Source: Spirochaetaceae bacterium (lineage in GTDB: Bacteria > Spirochaetota > Spirochaetia > DSM-27196 > PXBQ01). From it: a DNA stretch of 58,340 nucleotides. A program made the position numbers and the translations under genes. Below are positions 33,724 to 41,443 of the stretch, piece by piece. The notes beneath the pieces are model-generated. The model made no database searches and was not told where the DNA came from. It worked only from the letters and a program-made list of their open reading frames with translations. The stretch spans positions 1-58,340 of the forward strand of contig REEC01000058.1 in assembly GCA_007695285.1 (NCBI GenBank). Reading direction: 5' to 3'. The first letter of the stretch is position 1; each line of letters opens with the position of its first letter.

Positions 33724-33743
33724 CATCCGCCGATAATCTGAAC

Positions 33744-34415
33744 ATGCTGCGTCTCGTCCGAGTCATGTGCTTAGTGGTCTTGCTCGTGGTCGTCGCGCCC
33801 GTGACCGAAGCGCACGATCGCTTGCTCGAAGACTTCTGGATCGATCTTGCTCCGAGGGTACCGCCCGATCCTTTTGAACCGGAGCCGAACGTCGCACGCG
33901 CACTCGAGTTTTTGCTCGACGAAGCACGGTTCATATTCTCCGGCATGATCTACGGTCTGCGCTTCGTATTTGTGCCGTCCGACCGCGCGAGAGATCTTCC
34001 CGAAACGTTCGAGTTGTCCGCAGTCCACGACATTCCGTGGGGAGACCCACGTCTCGACGTGTTCTCGACTCACCGTGACGGAACCCTCGTACACGCAAAG
34101 CTTCGGTATCGGCCGGCCGAACACGAGCTGGTCCGGCTCCGTGGATGGAGCAGCACGGCCGTCGCTGCCGCAAACGGGGCTGGTTCGTCGTCGATCCATC
34201 TGGGCCCCGAGTCTCGACGTCTCGCGATCGAAAACGCGGTGAAGAATGCCGTCCGTGAACATCTCCGGACCCGACACTTCAATAAACCACGCGAGGCGAC
34301 CGGGCTGATCGCGTTCGAAGGCGCGCCCCGGATCTACATCGACCGTGGTGCGTACCACGCGCGTATCGCGGTCAAGATCCGCGTCGAAAACGTGAGGGCG
34401 TACGAGACGTTCTGA
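33744..34415 (+). CDS. Secreted protein of unknown function
   Basis: 223 residues. A signal peptide (LVRVMCLVVLLVVVAPVTEA) suggests export. The mature part is rich in charged residues and ends with a beta-type motif (RIAVKIRVENVRAYETF). There are no Cys in the mature protein, no membrane segment and no motif I know. It may be a periplasmic protein specific to this lineage. Convergent with the PAP2-like gene 22 bp later; preceded by the rhomboid hairpin. Confidence 0.6.
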   Translation: MLRLVRVMCLVVLLVVVAPVTEAHDRLLEDFWIDLAPRVPPDPFEPEPNVARALEFLLDEARFIFSGMIYGLRFVFVPSDRARDLPETFELSAVHDIPWGDPRLDVFSTHRDGTLVHAKLRYRPAEHELVRLRGWSSTAVAAANGAGSSSIHLGPESRRLAIENAVKNAVREHLRTRHFNKPREATGLIAFEGAPRIYIDRGAYHARIAVKIRVENVRAYETF

Positions 34416-34437
34416 TTCCGGTGCCTGATTCCGACCG

Positions 34438-34887
34438 TCAGCCGTAAAAGAGCGAAAAAACAACCGCCGAGATCACGCCGATTGTAATACCCATCAGAAT
34501 TTCCGGTATCGTGTGCCCGACAAGCTCGCTTTCAAGCCCGGTTCCCCCGAGCCTGACGCCGAACCTGTCGCCGAGCCTATGGTTTATGTCGTTGATCGCG
34601 CGCGCGTGAGACTCGACCTGACCGCGCAGCCGGTACGCATCGTACACGACGATCGACGCGAGCACGCCCGCAACCGCGAAAACATCCGATCCGAACCCGC
34701 TCCGCAGTCCGATAGAGACCGCGAGGGCGGTCACGAAAGCCGAGTGTGCGCTCGGAGCTCCTCCGGCCGAAACAAAGTACGACAACTGGAGTTCACGCTC
34801 ACGGATCGAGTGATACACGACCTTGTAGACCTGGCACGCGACTTGCGTAAGTATCGCGATCACGAGCGATGGTGCGATATCGATCAT
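34438..34887 (-). CDS. Divergent PAP2 family (DUF212/YuiD) membrane protein
   Basis: 149 residues, about four hydrophobic segments. The DUF212 signature GGAPSAHSAFVTALAVSIGL, YDAYRLRGQVE and RLGHTIPE-like LVGHTIPEILMGI region is clear; these proteins resemble acid phosphatases of the PAP2 type in the GMPSxHS motif and the His of GHT. Likely an inner-membrane phosphatase on lipid-type substrates, unproven. It is 9 bp after the histidine kinase gene on the same strand and ends its transcription unit. Confidence 0.84.
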   Translation of the reverse strand: MIDIAPSLVIAILTQVACQVYKVVYHSIRERELQLSYFVSAGGAPSAHSAFVTALAVSIGLRSGFGSDVFAVAGVLASIVVYDAYRLRGQVESHARAINDINHRLGDRFGVRLGGTGLESELVGHTIPEILMGITIGVISAVVFSLFYG

Positions 34888-34896
34888 CGATCGCTC

Positions 34897-36234
34897 CTAT
34901 TCGGGTCGCCGTACGTTAGCCGGGCCGAGATGCACGACAGTCGTTGTGCCCTTATCGGGATCCGAGAACACCTGCATCGTGCCGCCGATCTCGGCGAGGA
35001 ACCTTTGAACGTTGTACAGACCAAATCCACTCCCATCGGGTTTCGACGTTACGCCGATGTCGAAAACCCCGCATTTCATGCAGTCTTCCGCGTCGCAATC
35101 GAGACAGAAAGAGATGCCGGGCCCGGTGTCGGCTACGATGATCCTCACGTCGTCGGGCTCGGTTTCGACGGTAATCGTGACCCGCGCGGGCCGGTACGAG
35201 CGTACCGTCTCGATCAGCGCCTCGCACGAGTTCCGGACCAGATTCTCGAGAATATGCAGAAGCGCCGTGCGAGATCCGAAGTACAGCGGTTTTTCCGCCG
35301 GTACAATCACGAACTCGATCCTCCGGCGGAATTCCGGATTGACGCGGAACACGTACTCAACGCACGAGACGAGTCTGTTCAAGTTGATCATCTCCTCGGC
35401 TTCTACGTCTCGGGCGCTGGTCGCGTACCGGACGACGTTGATCCTGTCCTCGAGCCGTTCTACGTACCGGTTCAAAGCCGCGACGTCGTCGGGCCCGATC
35501 GGCATCTGCGACTCGGCCCGGGTCTTGAGGATGTGGACAAACGCCGAAATCAGCCCGAGATCGTTCTTGAAGTCATGGACCAACCCGGCGGCGTTTTTGC
35601 CGAACTCGATAAACGGCCGGTCCATCTGGAGCCGCTTCTCGAGCTTGACGTGGTCCGAGCGGAGCTTCTGAAAGTCTTCTTCAAAAATGATCCATAACAG
35701 GAGCGCACCGACAGCGACGAGCAACGGATGCAGAGAGTACCTGCCCAACCCCGGCTGGTGTCTGAACACGACGAATCCGGAAATCGCGTACGAGATGAAG
35801 ACTCCCGCGACCATCAGCGCGATCTTCATTATGGGGCGCCGATCGAGCAGCCGGTACTTGTACATCAGGAAACCGGCGAAAACGGTCACGATCTCCCCCC
35901 CAACGTTGTTGGGCCCCGAAAACAGAATGTACGAGTATCCCATGAGCAGAATGGCGACCGCCTGGACCGCCATCGTCCATTTTTTCGCTCCGGCGGCAAA
36001 TAGCAGCGCGAAAAGAACGACAAAAAAGAGCGGTAAGAAGAAGTTCGGGTTGCGGACTCCGACCGCGAGCGAGCCGTACACTTGAATCAGCCGTGTCAAG
36101 TTCCATCCGAAGACCAGCACCCAGAAGAGTAACAGCAAGATCGTAAGTCGTTTGTACTTCACGGCTCCAAAACGCGACCAATTGAACCCATGATCGGCGA
36201 TATCAAGCTTTCCGGTGCGAGTCCGAGGTGTCAT
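34897..36234 (-). CDS. Membrane histidine kinase with a four-Cys insert in the ATP lid
   Basis: About 445 residues. Six hydrophobic segments occupy residues 20-200, followed by a phosphoacceptor His in LVHDFKNDLGLISAFVH, then HATPase blocks: LENLVRNSCEAL (N box), VADTGPGIS (G1) and DGSGFGLYNVQRFL (G2). Between G1 and G2 is C-x2-C-x4-C-x2-C (CLDCDAEDCMKC), coded by 35071-35106, a likely Zn or Fe-S site in the ATP lid. No response regulator is directly adjacent; the CNB-GGDEF genes lie upstream on the same strand. Start taken at ATG 36234, near AGGAC. Confidence 0.85.
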   Translation of the reverse strand: MTPRTRTGKLDIADHGFNWSRFGAVKYKRLTILLLLFWVLVFGWNLTRLIQVYGSLAVGVRNPNFFLPLFFVVLFALLFAAGAKKWTMAVQAVAILLMGYSYILFSGPNNVGGEIVTVFAGFLMYKYRLLDRRPIMKIALMVAGVFISYAISGFVVFRHQPGLGRYSLHPLLVAVGALLLWIIFEEDFQKLRSDHVKLEKRLQMDRPFIEFGKNAAGLVHDFKNDLGLISAFVHILKTRAESQMPIGPDDVAALNRYVERLEDRINVVRYATSARDVEAEEMINLNRLVSCVEYVFRVNPEFRRRIEFVIVPAEKPLYFGSRTALLHILENLVRNSCEALIETVRSYRPARVTITVETEPDDVRIIVADTGPGISFCLDCDAEDCMKCGVFDIGVTSKPDGSGFGLYNVQRFLAEIGGTMQVFSDPDKGTTTVVHLGPANVRRPE

Positions 36235-36291
36235 TCTTTCATGTCCTGTCTCAAACGGTGCGTGATCCGACCCACAGGGCAATTCACACGA

Positions 36292-37281
36292 TCAACTCGT
36301 CTTAATCGGATCACCCGCCATGACAACCCGGTTCCGACCGGCTTCCTTCGCGGCGTAGAGCGCCTTGTCGGCCGCGTCGCGAAGACCGGCGACGTCGTCC
36401 GAGTGCGCCGGAAAACCCGCGATTCCTTGACTCGTCGTGACGTGACTGATCTCCGCGTTGTACGGTTTGAGGATCTCGAGGTCGTACACCGCTTCGCACA
36501 CGGCGCGGCAGTACGTGTAGGCTTCCTCGGGTTCGGTGCACGGAAGGATGAACGTGAACTCGTCTCCGCCGTACCGCGAGAGAATATCGGAGTCGCGGAA
36601 GACCGATTGAAATATGGGGACGACCGTCTTGATAACCATATCTCCGATCTGCTGCCCGAACACGTCGTTGATCGAATTGAAGTGGTCGAGATCGAGCATG
36701 ACGAGCGAAACCGGTTCGCGGTTGATGCGCGCGCGCGAGATCCGCTCCGGCAGAGCGTCGTCGAGGAACCGACGATTAAACAACCCAGTCATGTCGTCGG
36801 TTATCGCGCGTTTCCGAGCGGCCTCGCCGAAACGCACCATGTCCGAGAGGAACTCACTCGTGCGCTGCAATCGACTCGTCGAGTTCGTCAATACACGATA
36901 CAAGATCTTGATCGCCGTCTCGGGCAACTCGCGTTCAACTCGAAAAAACGCGTCGCGCTTCAGGACGAGTAGTTGCGTCGGTAAGGTCGTCCGGCACGTC
37001 GCCGACCGCGGTTCGTTCTCGAAGACCGCCATCTCGCCGAAGGTCGAACCAACGGGAAACTCGGCGAGTACCGTTTCACCGCCGTCCGCGGTCGGCACCA
37101 CGACGGCAACACCGCCGCTCTCGATGACAAAAACGCAATCGCCCGGCTCGCCGTGATGGATCACGATTTGCCCCTCGCGGAACCTCCGCCTCTTGAACAG
37201 CGGAGCTATCGCTTGAGCGTCTTCCGCAGTAAGGTCTGAAAAGATATCGACTTCCATCAAGAAATCAGGGGCTGCGCTCAT
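36292..37281 (-). CDS. Cyclic-nucleotide-binding-like domain plus GGDEF diguanylate cyclase
   Basis: 329 residues. Residues 10-125 are a cNMP-binding fold (FREGQIVIHHGEPGD, GSTFGEMAVFENEPRSATC); residues 155-320 are a GGDEF domain starting DDMTGLFNRRFLDDAL, with the intact RYGGDEF at 236-242. An RxxD product-inhibition site (Arg229, Asp232) stands five residues before GGDEF. Expected activity is synthesis of c-di-GMP controlled by a ligand on the CNB domain. SD GAGGTG before the ATG; 57 bp upstream of the kinase gene. Confidence 0.92.
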   Translation of the reverse strand: MSAAPDFLMEVDIFSDLTAEDAQAIAPLFKRRRFREGQIVIHHGEPGDCVFVIESGGVAVVVPTADGGETVLAEFPVGSTFGEMAVFENEPRSATCRTTLPTQLLVLKRDAFFRVERELPETAIKILYRVLTNSTSRLQRTSEFLSDMVRFGEAARKRAITDDMTGLFNRRFLDDALPERISRARINREPVSLVMLDLDHFNSINDVFGQQIGDMVIKTVVPIFQSVFRDSDILSRYGGDEFTFILPCTEPEEAYTYCRAVCEAVYDLEILKPYNAEISHVTTSQGIAGFPAHSDDVAGLRDAADKALYAAKEAGRNRVVMAGDPIKTS

Positions 37282-37371
37282 TGCACCTCACTGTACCGCG
37301 ACTCGGCTGCCAAGTTCAACGACCATTTTCTCTCGGGAAGACTCACCGTCGCCGAATGGCTTCGGCGCGGA

Positions 37372-38370
37372 TCAGGCATCCGTTGTGCAGACACGGTTTC
37401 CGCCGGCGTCGCGCGCGAGAAAAACGCGACGGTGCGCTGTCTCGATGAGCTCACCGCGCTCATCGCCTACGAACTTTCCACGAGCTGCGCGGGCAAAGCC
37501 CGCGACGCCGACACTCACCGAAAGTTGGAACCGCTCGGTCCCCGTAACCTCGCGAAGGTCAAGATCGGCCATCGAAGTTCGCAGCGTTTCGGCGAGAGCA
37601 ACGCCGGTTTCCAACGATTCATCCGGCATTGCGATCCCGGTCTCGTTTCCGCGAAATCTGAACGCGAAACAGCCGTCGGGTGTATAGTCCTGGAGGTTCC
37701 GCGCGATGTACTGCAACGCCGCGTCACCCGCGTCGTGGCCGAAACTATCGTTGATCTCCTTGAAGTTGTCGGGCTTCACGATCACGACGCAGGATTTGGT
37801 CGTTGCGGCGATGATGCGCCCGACTTCCTCGTCGACGAACGTCCGATTATACAGTCCGGTCAGTTTGTCGCCGTACACTTGTTTTCGCAGCTCGCGAACC
37901 CAACCCGAGTTCTCCGAGACAAGCTTGTTCGTCGATCGAATTCTTCTAGCGACCGTCGCGATAAATTCGTGCAGGATTCCCGTGAAAATCACCGCGTGCT
38001 GTTCGATGATGCGCTCAAAACTGATGCCCGGCCGCGGGAACACGAGCAAGCGCGAATCGCGCGTTGCCACCGCGTCGGCCGTACGGGACGAGTTGCTCAT
38101 GAGCTCGAGCTCACCGAAGCACTCGCCGGCGATGTACCGCGCAATCTCACGCGGCTCACCGTCCGCGGTTGCCTTTCTGATCACGATCTCGCCATCTGCG
38201 ATGATAAAAAGCCCTACCCCGGGGTCACCGACCGAAAATATCGTTTCCGAGGCTCTTGCGGTTGTGAACTCGCTGTACTCGGCAAGTATGTCGAGTTCTG
38301 CATCACCCAAATGCGAGAAAATTTCGACTCCGTGGAGCAGCGCCTTCTTGTTGTCGGTGTCCGGTTGCAC
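37372..38370 (-). CDS. CNB-domain protein with degenerate GGDEF domain
   Basis: 332 residues with the same layout as the next gene downstream: CNB fold (residues 15-120; IAGECFGELELMSNSSRTADA) and a GGDEF-type domain (GDKLTGLYNRTFVDEE). The active motif is RGNET (residues 240-244) instead of GGDEF, and no RxxD site is visible, so cyclase activity is unlikely; it may bind GTP/c-di-GMP or heterodimerise with the active paralogue. Start is GTG at 38370, eight bases after a GATAAT box. Upstream of it lies pyrC on the same strand with a 77-bp gap. Confidence 0.87.
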   Translation of the reverse strand: MQPDTDNKKALLHGVEIFSHLGDAELDILAEYSEFTTARASETIFSVGDPGVGLFIIADGEIVIRKATADGEPREIARYIAGECFGELELMSNSSRTADAVATRDSRLLVFPRPGISFERIIEQHAVIFTGILHEFIATVARRIRSTNKLVSENSGWVRELRKQVYGDKLTGLYNRTFVDEEVGRIIAATTKSCVVIVKPDNFKEINDSFGHDAGDAALQYIARNLQDYTPDGCFAFRFRGNETGIAMPDESLETGVALAETLRTSMADLDLREVTGTERFQLSVSVGVAGFARAARGKFVGDERGELIETAHRRVFLARDAGGNRVCTTDA

Positions 38371-38378
38371 GATACGCT

Positions 38379-38407
38379 ATTATCGCGGGAGAACATCGCA
38401 AGTGCAA
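38379..38407 (-). promoter_or_regulatory. Predicted leaderless promoter of the CNB/degenerate-GGDEF gene
   Basis: Minus strand TTGCAC (38407-38402), 17-bp spacer, GATAAT (38384-38379), eight bases, GTG at 38370. Confidence 0.5.
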
Positions 38408-38447
38408 CCCGTCCCGAGATCCATCTCGACGCGCAAGAGTCGCAGCT

Positions 38448-39506
38448 TCACGCGGTCAGGCTCCACGTCAACCGGGATCCGGCGCGGAACGGGACAATCC
38501 CGTCGATCTGCCCCGGCACATCCCACGGAGATCTCTTCAAATACACCCGATCCTCCGGTAACGGAATCCCGTAGAAGCGAGCGCCGAACCGCGACGTGAA
38601 GTCTTCGAGTCGAGAAACCCATTCCGGCCGGTCATCCGCGACGCCCGGCGCGCTCGCGGCAGCTGCGCCGGGAGCGAACTCGCGCTCGAATAGTTCGGCG
38701 AGAAGCGGCATCGCGACGGGCGCGGTATACACGCCCGCGCAGCCGTCGGCGCACTCTTTGGCGCGCTGTTCGTGCGGGGCGCTGTCGGAGCCGAAGAAGA
38801 ACCTCGGACCACCCGAGAGCGCCGCTTCGCGCACGGCATCGCGGTCCTCGGGGCGTTTGGCGACGGGTTTACAGAAGTGATGCGGGTGCAGCAGTTCGCC
38901 GATAACGTCGTCGAGCGTGAGGAAAATGTGGTGAACGGTGATCGTCGCGGCGACGCGCTCGGGCATCGAGGCGACCACCTCGATAGCCGCGCGGCTCGAC
39001 ACGTGTTCGAGAACAACCCGGAGCGTCGGAAATCGCGCGACGATCTCAGAGAGAACAGGAAGGAAAGCCGCCTCACGGTCGAGAGAGAACGCAGCTGGGT
39101 CCTCACCGTGGATACACAACACGAGGCCGTTTTGCTCCATCGCCCGGAGCACGGGGTACACCGCACGGTGATCGCCGATTCCGTCGGCGGAATTGGTCGT
39201 TGCACCGCGCGGATAGTATTTGCCGGCGACGGCGCCCGCGGCTTTGAGCGCGGCGACGTCGTCCGGTGTGATGCTCTCGCTGATCTTGAACGTCATCAAC
39301 GGCGCAAATCCGCTACCGCTCGTCGCACCGAGTATCTCTTCGCGGTACCGCTCGAGTCCGAGCGACGTCGTTATCGGCGGAATCGTGTTCGGCATTACGA
39401 TCGCGCGACCGAAAACGCGAGCCGCGTGTGGCGCGCACCGCGCGAGCAGATCGCCCTGCCGCAAATGGATGTGCATATCATCCGGACGTAGTATAGTGTA
39501 CTCCAT
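38448..39506 (-). CDS. pyrC: Dihydroorotase (class II, PyrC type)
   Basis: 352 residues, close to E. coli PyrC (348). Metal ligands and catalytic parts are visible: DDMHIHLRQGD near residue 10, the carboxylated-Lys segment AGKYYPRGATTNS, CIHGED, LEHVSSR, HHFCKPVAKRPEDR and the catalytic Asp in FFFGSDSAPH. It forms dihydroorotate from carbamoyl aspartate in pyrimidine synthesis. ATG at 39506 lies ten bases after a TATCAT box; the frame continues to 39782 across the divergent gene as shadow. Confidence 0.96.
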   Translation of the reverse strand: MEYTILRPDDMHIHLRQGDLLARCAPHAARVFGRAIVMPNTIPPITTSLGLERYREEILGATSGSGFAPLMTFKISESITPDDVAALKAAGAVAGKYYPRGATTNSADGIGDHRAVYPVLRAMEQNGLVLCIHGEDPAAFSLDREAAFLPVLSEIVARFPTLRVVLEHVSSRAAIEVVASMPERVAATITVHHIFLTLDDVIGELLHPHHFCKPVAKRPEDRDAVREAALSGGPRFFFGSDSAPHEQRAKECADGCAGVYTAPVAMPLLAELFEREFAPGAAAASAPGVADDRPEWVSRLEDFTSRFGARFYGIPLPEDRVYLKRSPWDVPGQIDGIVPFRAGSRLTWSLTA

Positions 39507-39516
39507 AACGAACGGT

Positions 39517-39545
39517 ATGATACTCTGTTCGCTGCGCCTTGACAA
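39517..39545 (-). promoter_or_regulatory. Predicted leaderless promoter of pyrC
   Basis: Minus strand TTGTCA (39545-39540), 17-bp spacer, TATCAT (39522-39517), ten bases, ATG at 39506. Its -35 is the same DNA as the -35 of the divergent BI-1 promoter. Confidence 0.55.
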
Positions 39546-39566
39546 TTCGTCGTCTCGTAGTACATT
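39539..39566 (+). promoter_or_regulatory. Predicted promoter of the BI-1 gene
   Basis: Perfect TTGACA (39539-39544), 16-bp spacer, TACATT (39561-39566). The leader includes AAGGAG (39573-39578) before ATG 39585. Confidence 0.55.
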
Positions 39567-39584
39567 TACGCGAAGGAGTTTTCC

Positions 39585-40292
39585 ATGGCAGATAGAAGAT
39601 ACGCGGCTTCCGCGGCAGACGCCGGTGTGCGCGAGCGGTCGGTGCTCAAAAATGTGTACATCTGGATGACGCTCGGTTTGGCGATCACCGGTGTGACCGC
39701 TTTGTACATATCGACAAATCTCAACCTCGTGCGGGCACTCGTTGGAAACCCGATTCTTTTTTTCGGCTTGATTATCGGACAACTCGCGCTCGTCTTTACG
39801 CTCTCGGCACGCATCATGGCGTTGCAGGCGTCGACGGCAACGCTGATCTTTGCCGCGTACTCGATCCTGAACGGCGTAACGCTTTCGCTGATTTTCTTGG
39901 CGTACACGGGTGAGAGCATCTTCCTCGCGTTTTTTGTCGCCGGCGGCATGTTCGCCGGAATGAGTCTCTTCGCGGTGACGACAAAAATGGACTTATCGGG
40001 CTTGGGGCACTACCTGCGAATGGCGCTCATCGGCCTTATCGTCGCGATGCTCGTTAACTTTTTCTTGCGGAGCCCCGGATTTGACTGGCTCATCTCGATC
40101 GCCGGTGTCGCGCTCTTTGCAGGCTTGACCGCGTACGATACGCAGATCATCCGAAGATGGAGCCGAGAGATGACCGACACCACCGACGAGGCTACGTACA
40201 TGAAAATCTCGATTCTCGGCGCGCTCAAGTTGTACCTGGACTTCATAAACCTGTTCCTGTTCCTTCTTCGGCTCCTGGGCCGCAGGAGATAG
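39585..40292 (+). CDS. Bax inhibitor-1/YccA family membrane protein
   Basis: 235 residues with seven hydrophobic segments. BI-1 hallmarks are VYIWMTLGLAITGVTALY, AYSILNGVTLSLIF, GMSLFAVTTKMDLS and the C-terminal AGLTAYDTQIIRRW. Bacterial members (YccA, YbhL, YetJ) are inner-membrane proteins; YetJ conducts Ca2+ and YccA modulates FtsH, so the exact role here is open. Stand-alone unit with its own promoter and AAGGAG site. Confidence 0.93.
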   Translation: MADRRYAASAADAGVRERSVLKNVYIWMTLGLAITGVTALYISTNLNLVRALVGNPILFFGLIIGQLALVFTLSARIMALQASTATLIFAAYSILNGVTLSLIFLAYTGESIFLAFFVAGGMFAGMSLFAVTTKMDLSGLGHYLRMALIGLIVAMLVNFFLRSPGFDWLISIAGVALFAGLTAYDTQIIRRWSREMTDTTDEATYMKISILGALKLYLDFINLFLFLLRLLGRRR

Positions 40293-40325
40293 TTAAAGCC
40301 GGCGCTCGCCTTGAATCGGCTCGTA

Positions 40326-40354
40326 TGGACTTAATCGGCGGGTGAAAGTATCTT
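40326..40354 (+). promoter_or_regulatory. Predicted leaderless promoter of the HD-domain gene
   Basis: TGGACT (40326-40331), 17-bp spacer, TATCTT (40349-40354), nine bases, ATG at 40364. Confidence 0.45.
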
Positions 40355-40363
40355 GTACTCGAT

Positions 40364-41443
40364 ATGGACGCACTCTCGCGGCTTCACGACGTTTCCGGCG
40401 GCTTCTATTTATCCTCTTTTTCGGCGTTGGACAGGTATTTCTCGGGTGAAATGTCGAAAAATGTGTACGTGACGGTCAAGGGAAATGTCGTGGACCTCGC
40501 GCGCGTTTACGACAACCTGGAATACCCCGGACTCGACCATGTCGACGCCGCGCTCGAGCATGGAGATCGACGCTACTACTTCCGATGCGTCGATGATCTA
40601 CCTCCGCGCAATACTTTTCCCGTGATGGACCTTTTGTACGATCCACACCGCGACACGTACTGGGATCCATTCTCGGTCTACCACGACTTACGCCGTGAAG
40701 AGCTCGAGTGTCCGGTCGGTGACGAACCGCTAGTCGTCGGCGACGCCGCGGTACTCGTTTCACGGTACAGCTATGCCGTGCCTGCGAAACTACCCGCGAT
40801 GCGGACCGGCATTCGGATTCCGGTCGAGATTCAGCGACGCATTTTCATCGACCTGTTAACCGGCGTCGCGCCCGACAAAGGTCTTGCAGTGCTCAAAGAA
40901 ACAGGATTTCTGGCAGAGTACTGGCCTCTTCTCGCCGAGATGGACGGCACTGAGCACTCCAAAGAGGGGCATCCCGAGGGCAATGTCTGGAAGCACACTC
41001 TCGAGACGCTCCGACACCGCAAGACGCGCGACCTTCTCTTGGCCACGGTGTTGTTGCTTCACGACTGCGGAAAACCTTTTGCGACCGCAACGCGCGAAAA
41101 CCTGTTCGACAAACACGCCGAGATCGGGGCGGAGAGAGCCGGAAAGTTTCTCTTTCGTCTGGGGTTCACCGATGAATTCGTGCGCGATGCCCGGTGGCTC
41201 ATACGGCACCACATGATACCGGGCGCGTTACACCGACTCCCGACGTACCGCACGGCGCCGCTGATGGCGTCGATGCTCTTTCCGTTCCTGCTCGAGTTCT
41301 ATCGGTGCGATCTCTTGTCTACGTATCGAGGTCCCGAGAACTACTATCGTGCGTGCAAGATCTACCGACGCTTCGTGAAGAACAGCGCCAATCCGTACCG
41401 CGACGCCGAAGGGAAAAAAATCTTCAGGCTGTACGTCGAGTAG
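40364..41443 (+). CDS. HD-domain protein related to tRNA nucleotidyltransferases
   Basis: 359 residues. The central part has a full HD metal site: HPEGNVWKHTLETL, then TVLLLHDCGKPFA and RWLIRHHMIPG, most like the HD region of CCA-adding enzymes/poly(A) polymerases. The first 150 residues resemble a nucleotidyltransferase head (GGFYLSSFSALDRYFSGEM) but the Gly-Ser and DxD catalytic motifs are missing, so only the HD phosphohydrolase part is likely active. The C-terminal 90 residues are helical and basic. Ends 20 bp inside the convergent thrC gene. Confidence 0.78.
   Translation: MDALSRLHDVSGGFYLSSFSALDRYFSGEMSKNVYVTVKGNVVDLARVYDNLEYPGLDHVDAALEHGDRRYYFRCVDDLPPRNTFPVMDLLYDPHRDTYWDPFSVYHDLRREELECPVGDEPLVVGDAAVLVSRYSYAVPAKLPAMRTGIRIPVEIQRRIFIDLLTGVAPDKGLAVLKETGFLAEYWPLLAEMDGTEHSKEGHPEGNVWKHTLETLRHRKTRDLLLATVLLLHDCGKPFATATRENLFDKHAEIGAERAGKFLFRLGFTDEFVRDARWLIRHHMIPGALHRLPTYRTAPLMASMLFPFLLEFYRCDLLSTYRGPENYYRACKIYRRFVKNSANPYRDAEGKKIFRLYVE

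Noticed and set aside
37432..38574. 380-codon open frame opposite the CNB/GGDEF gene
   Set aside because: Shadow of a recognised two-domain protein.
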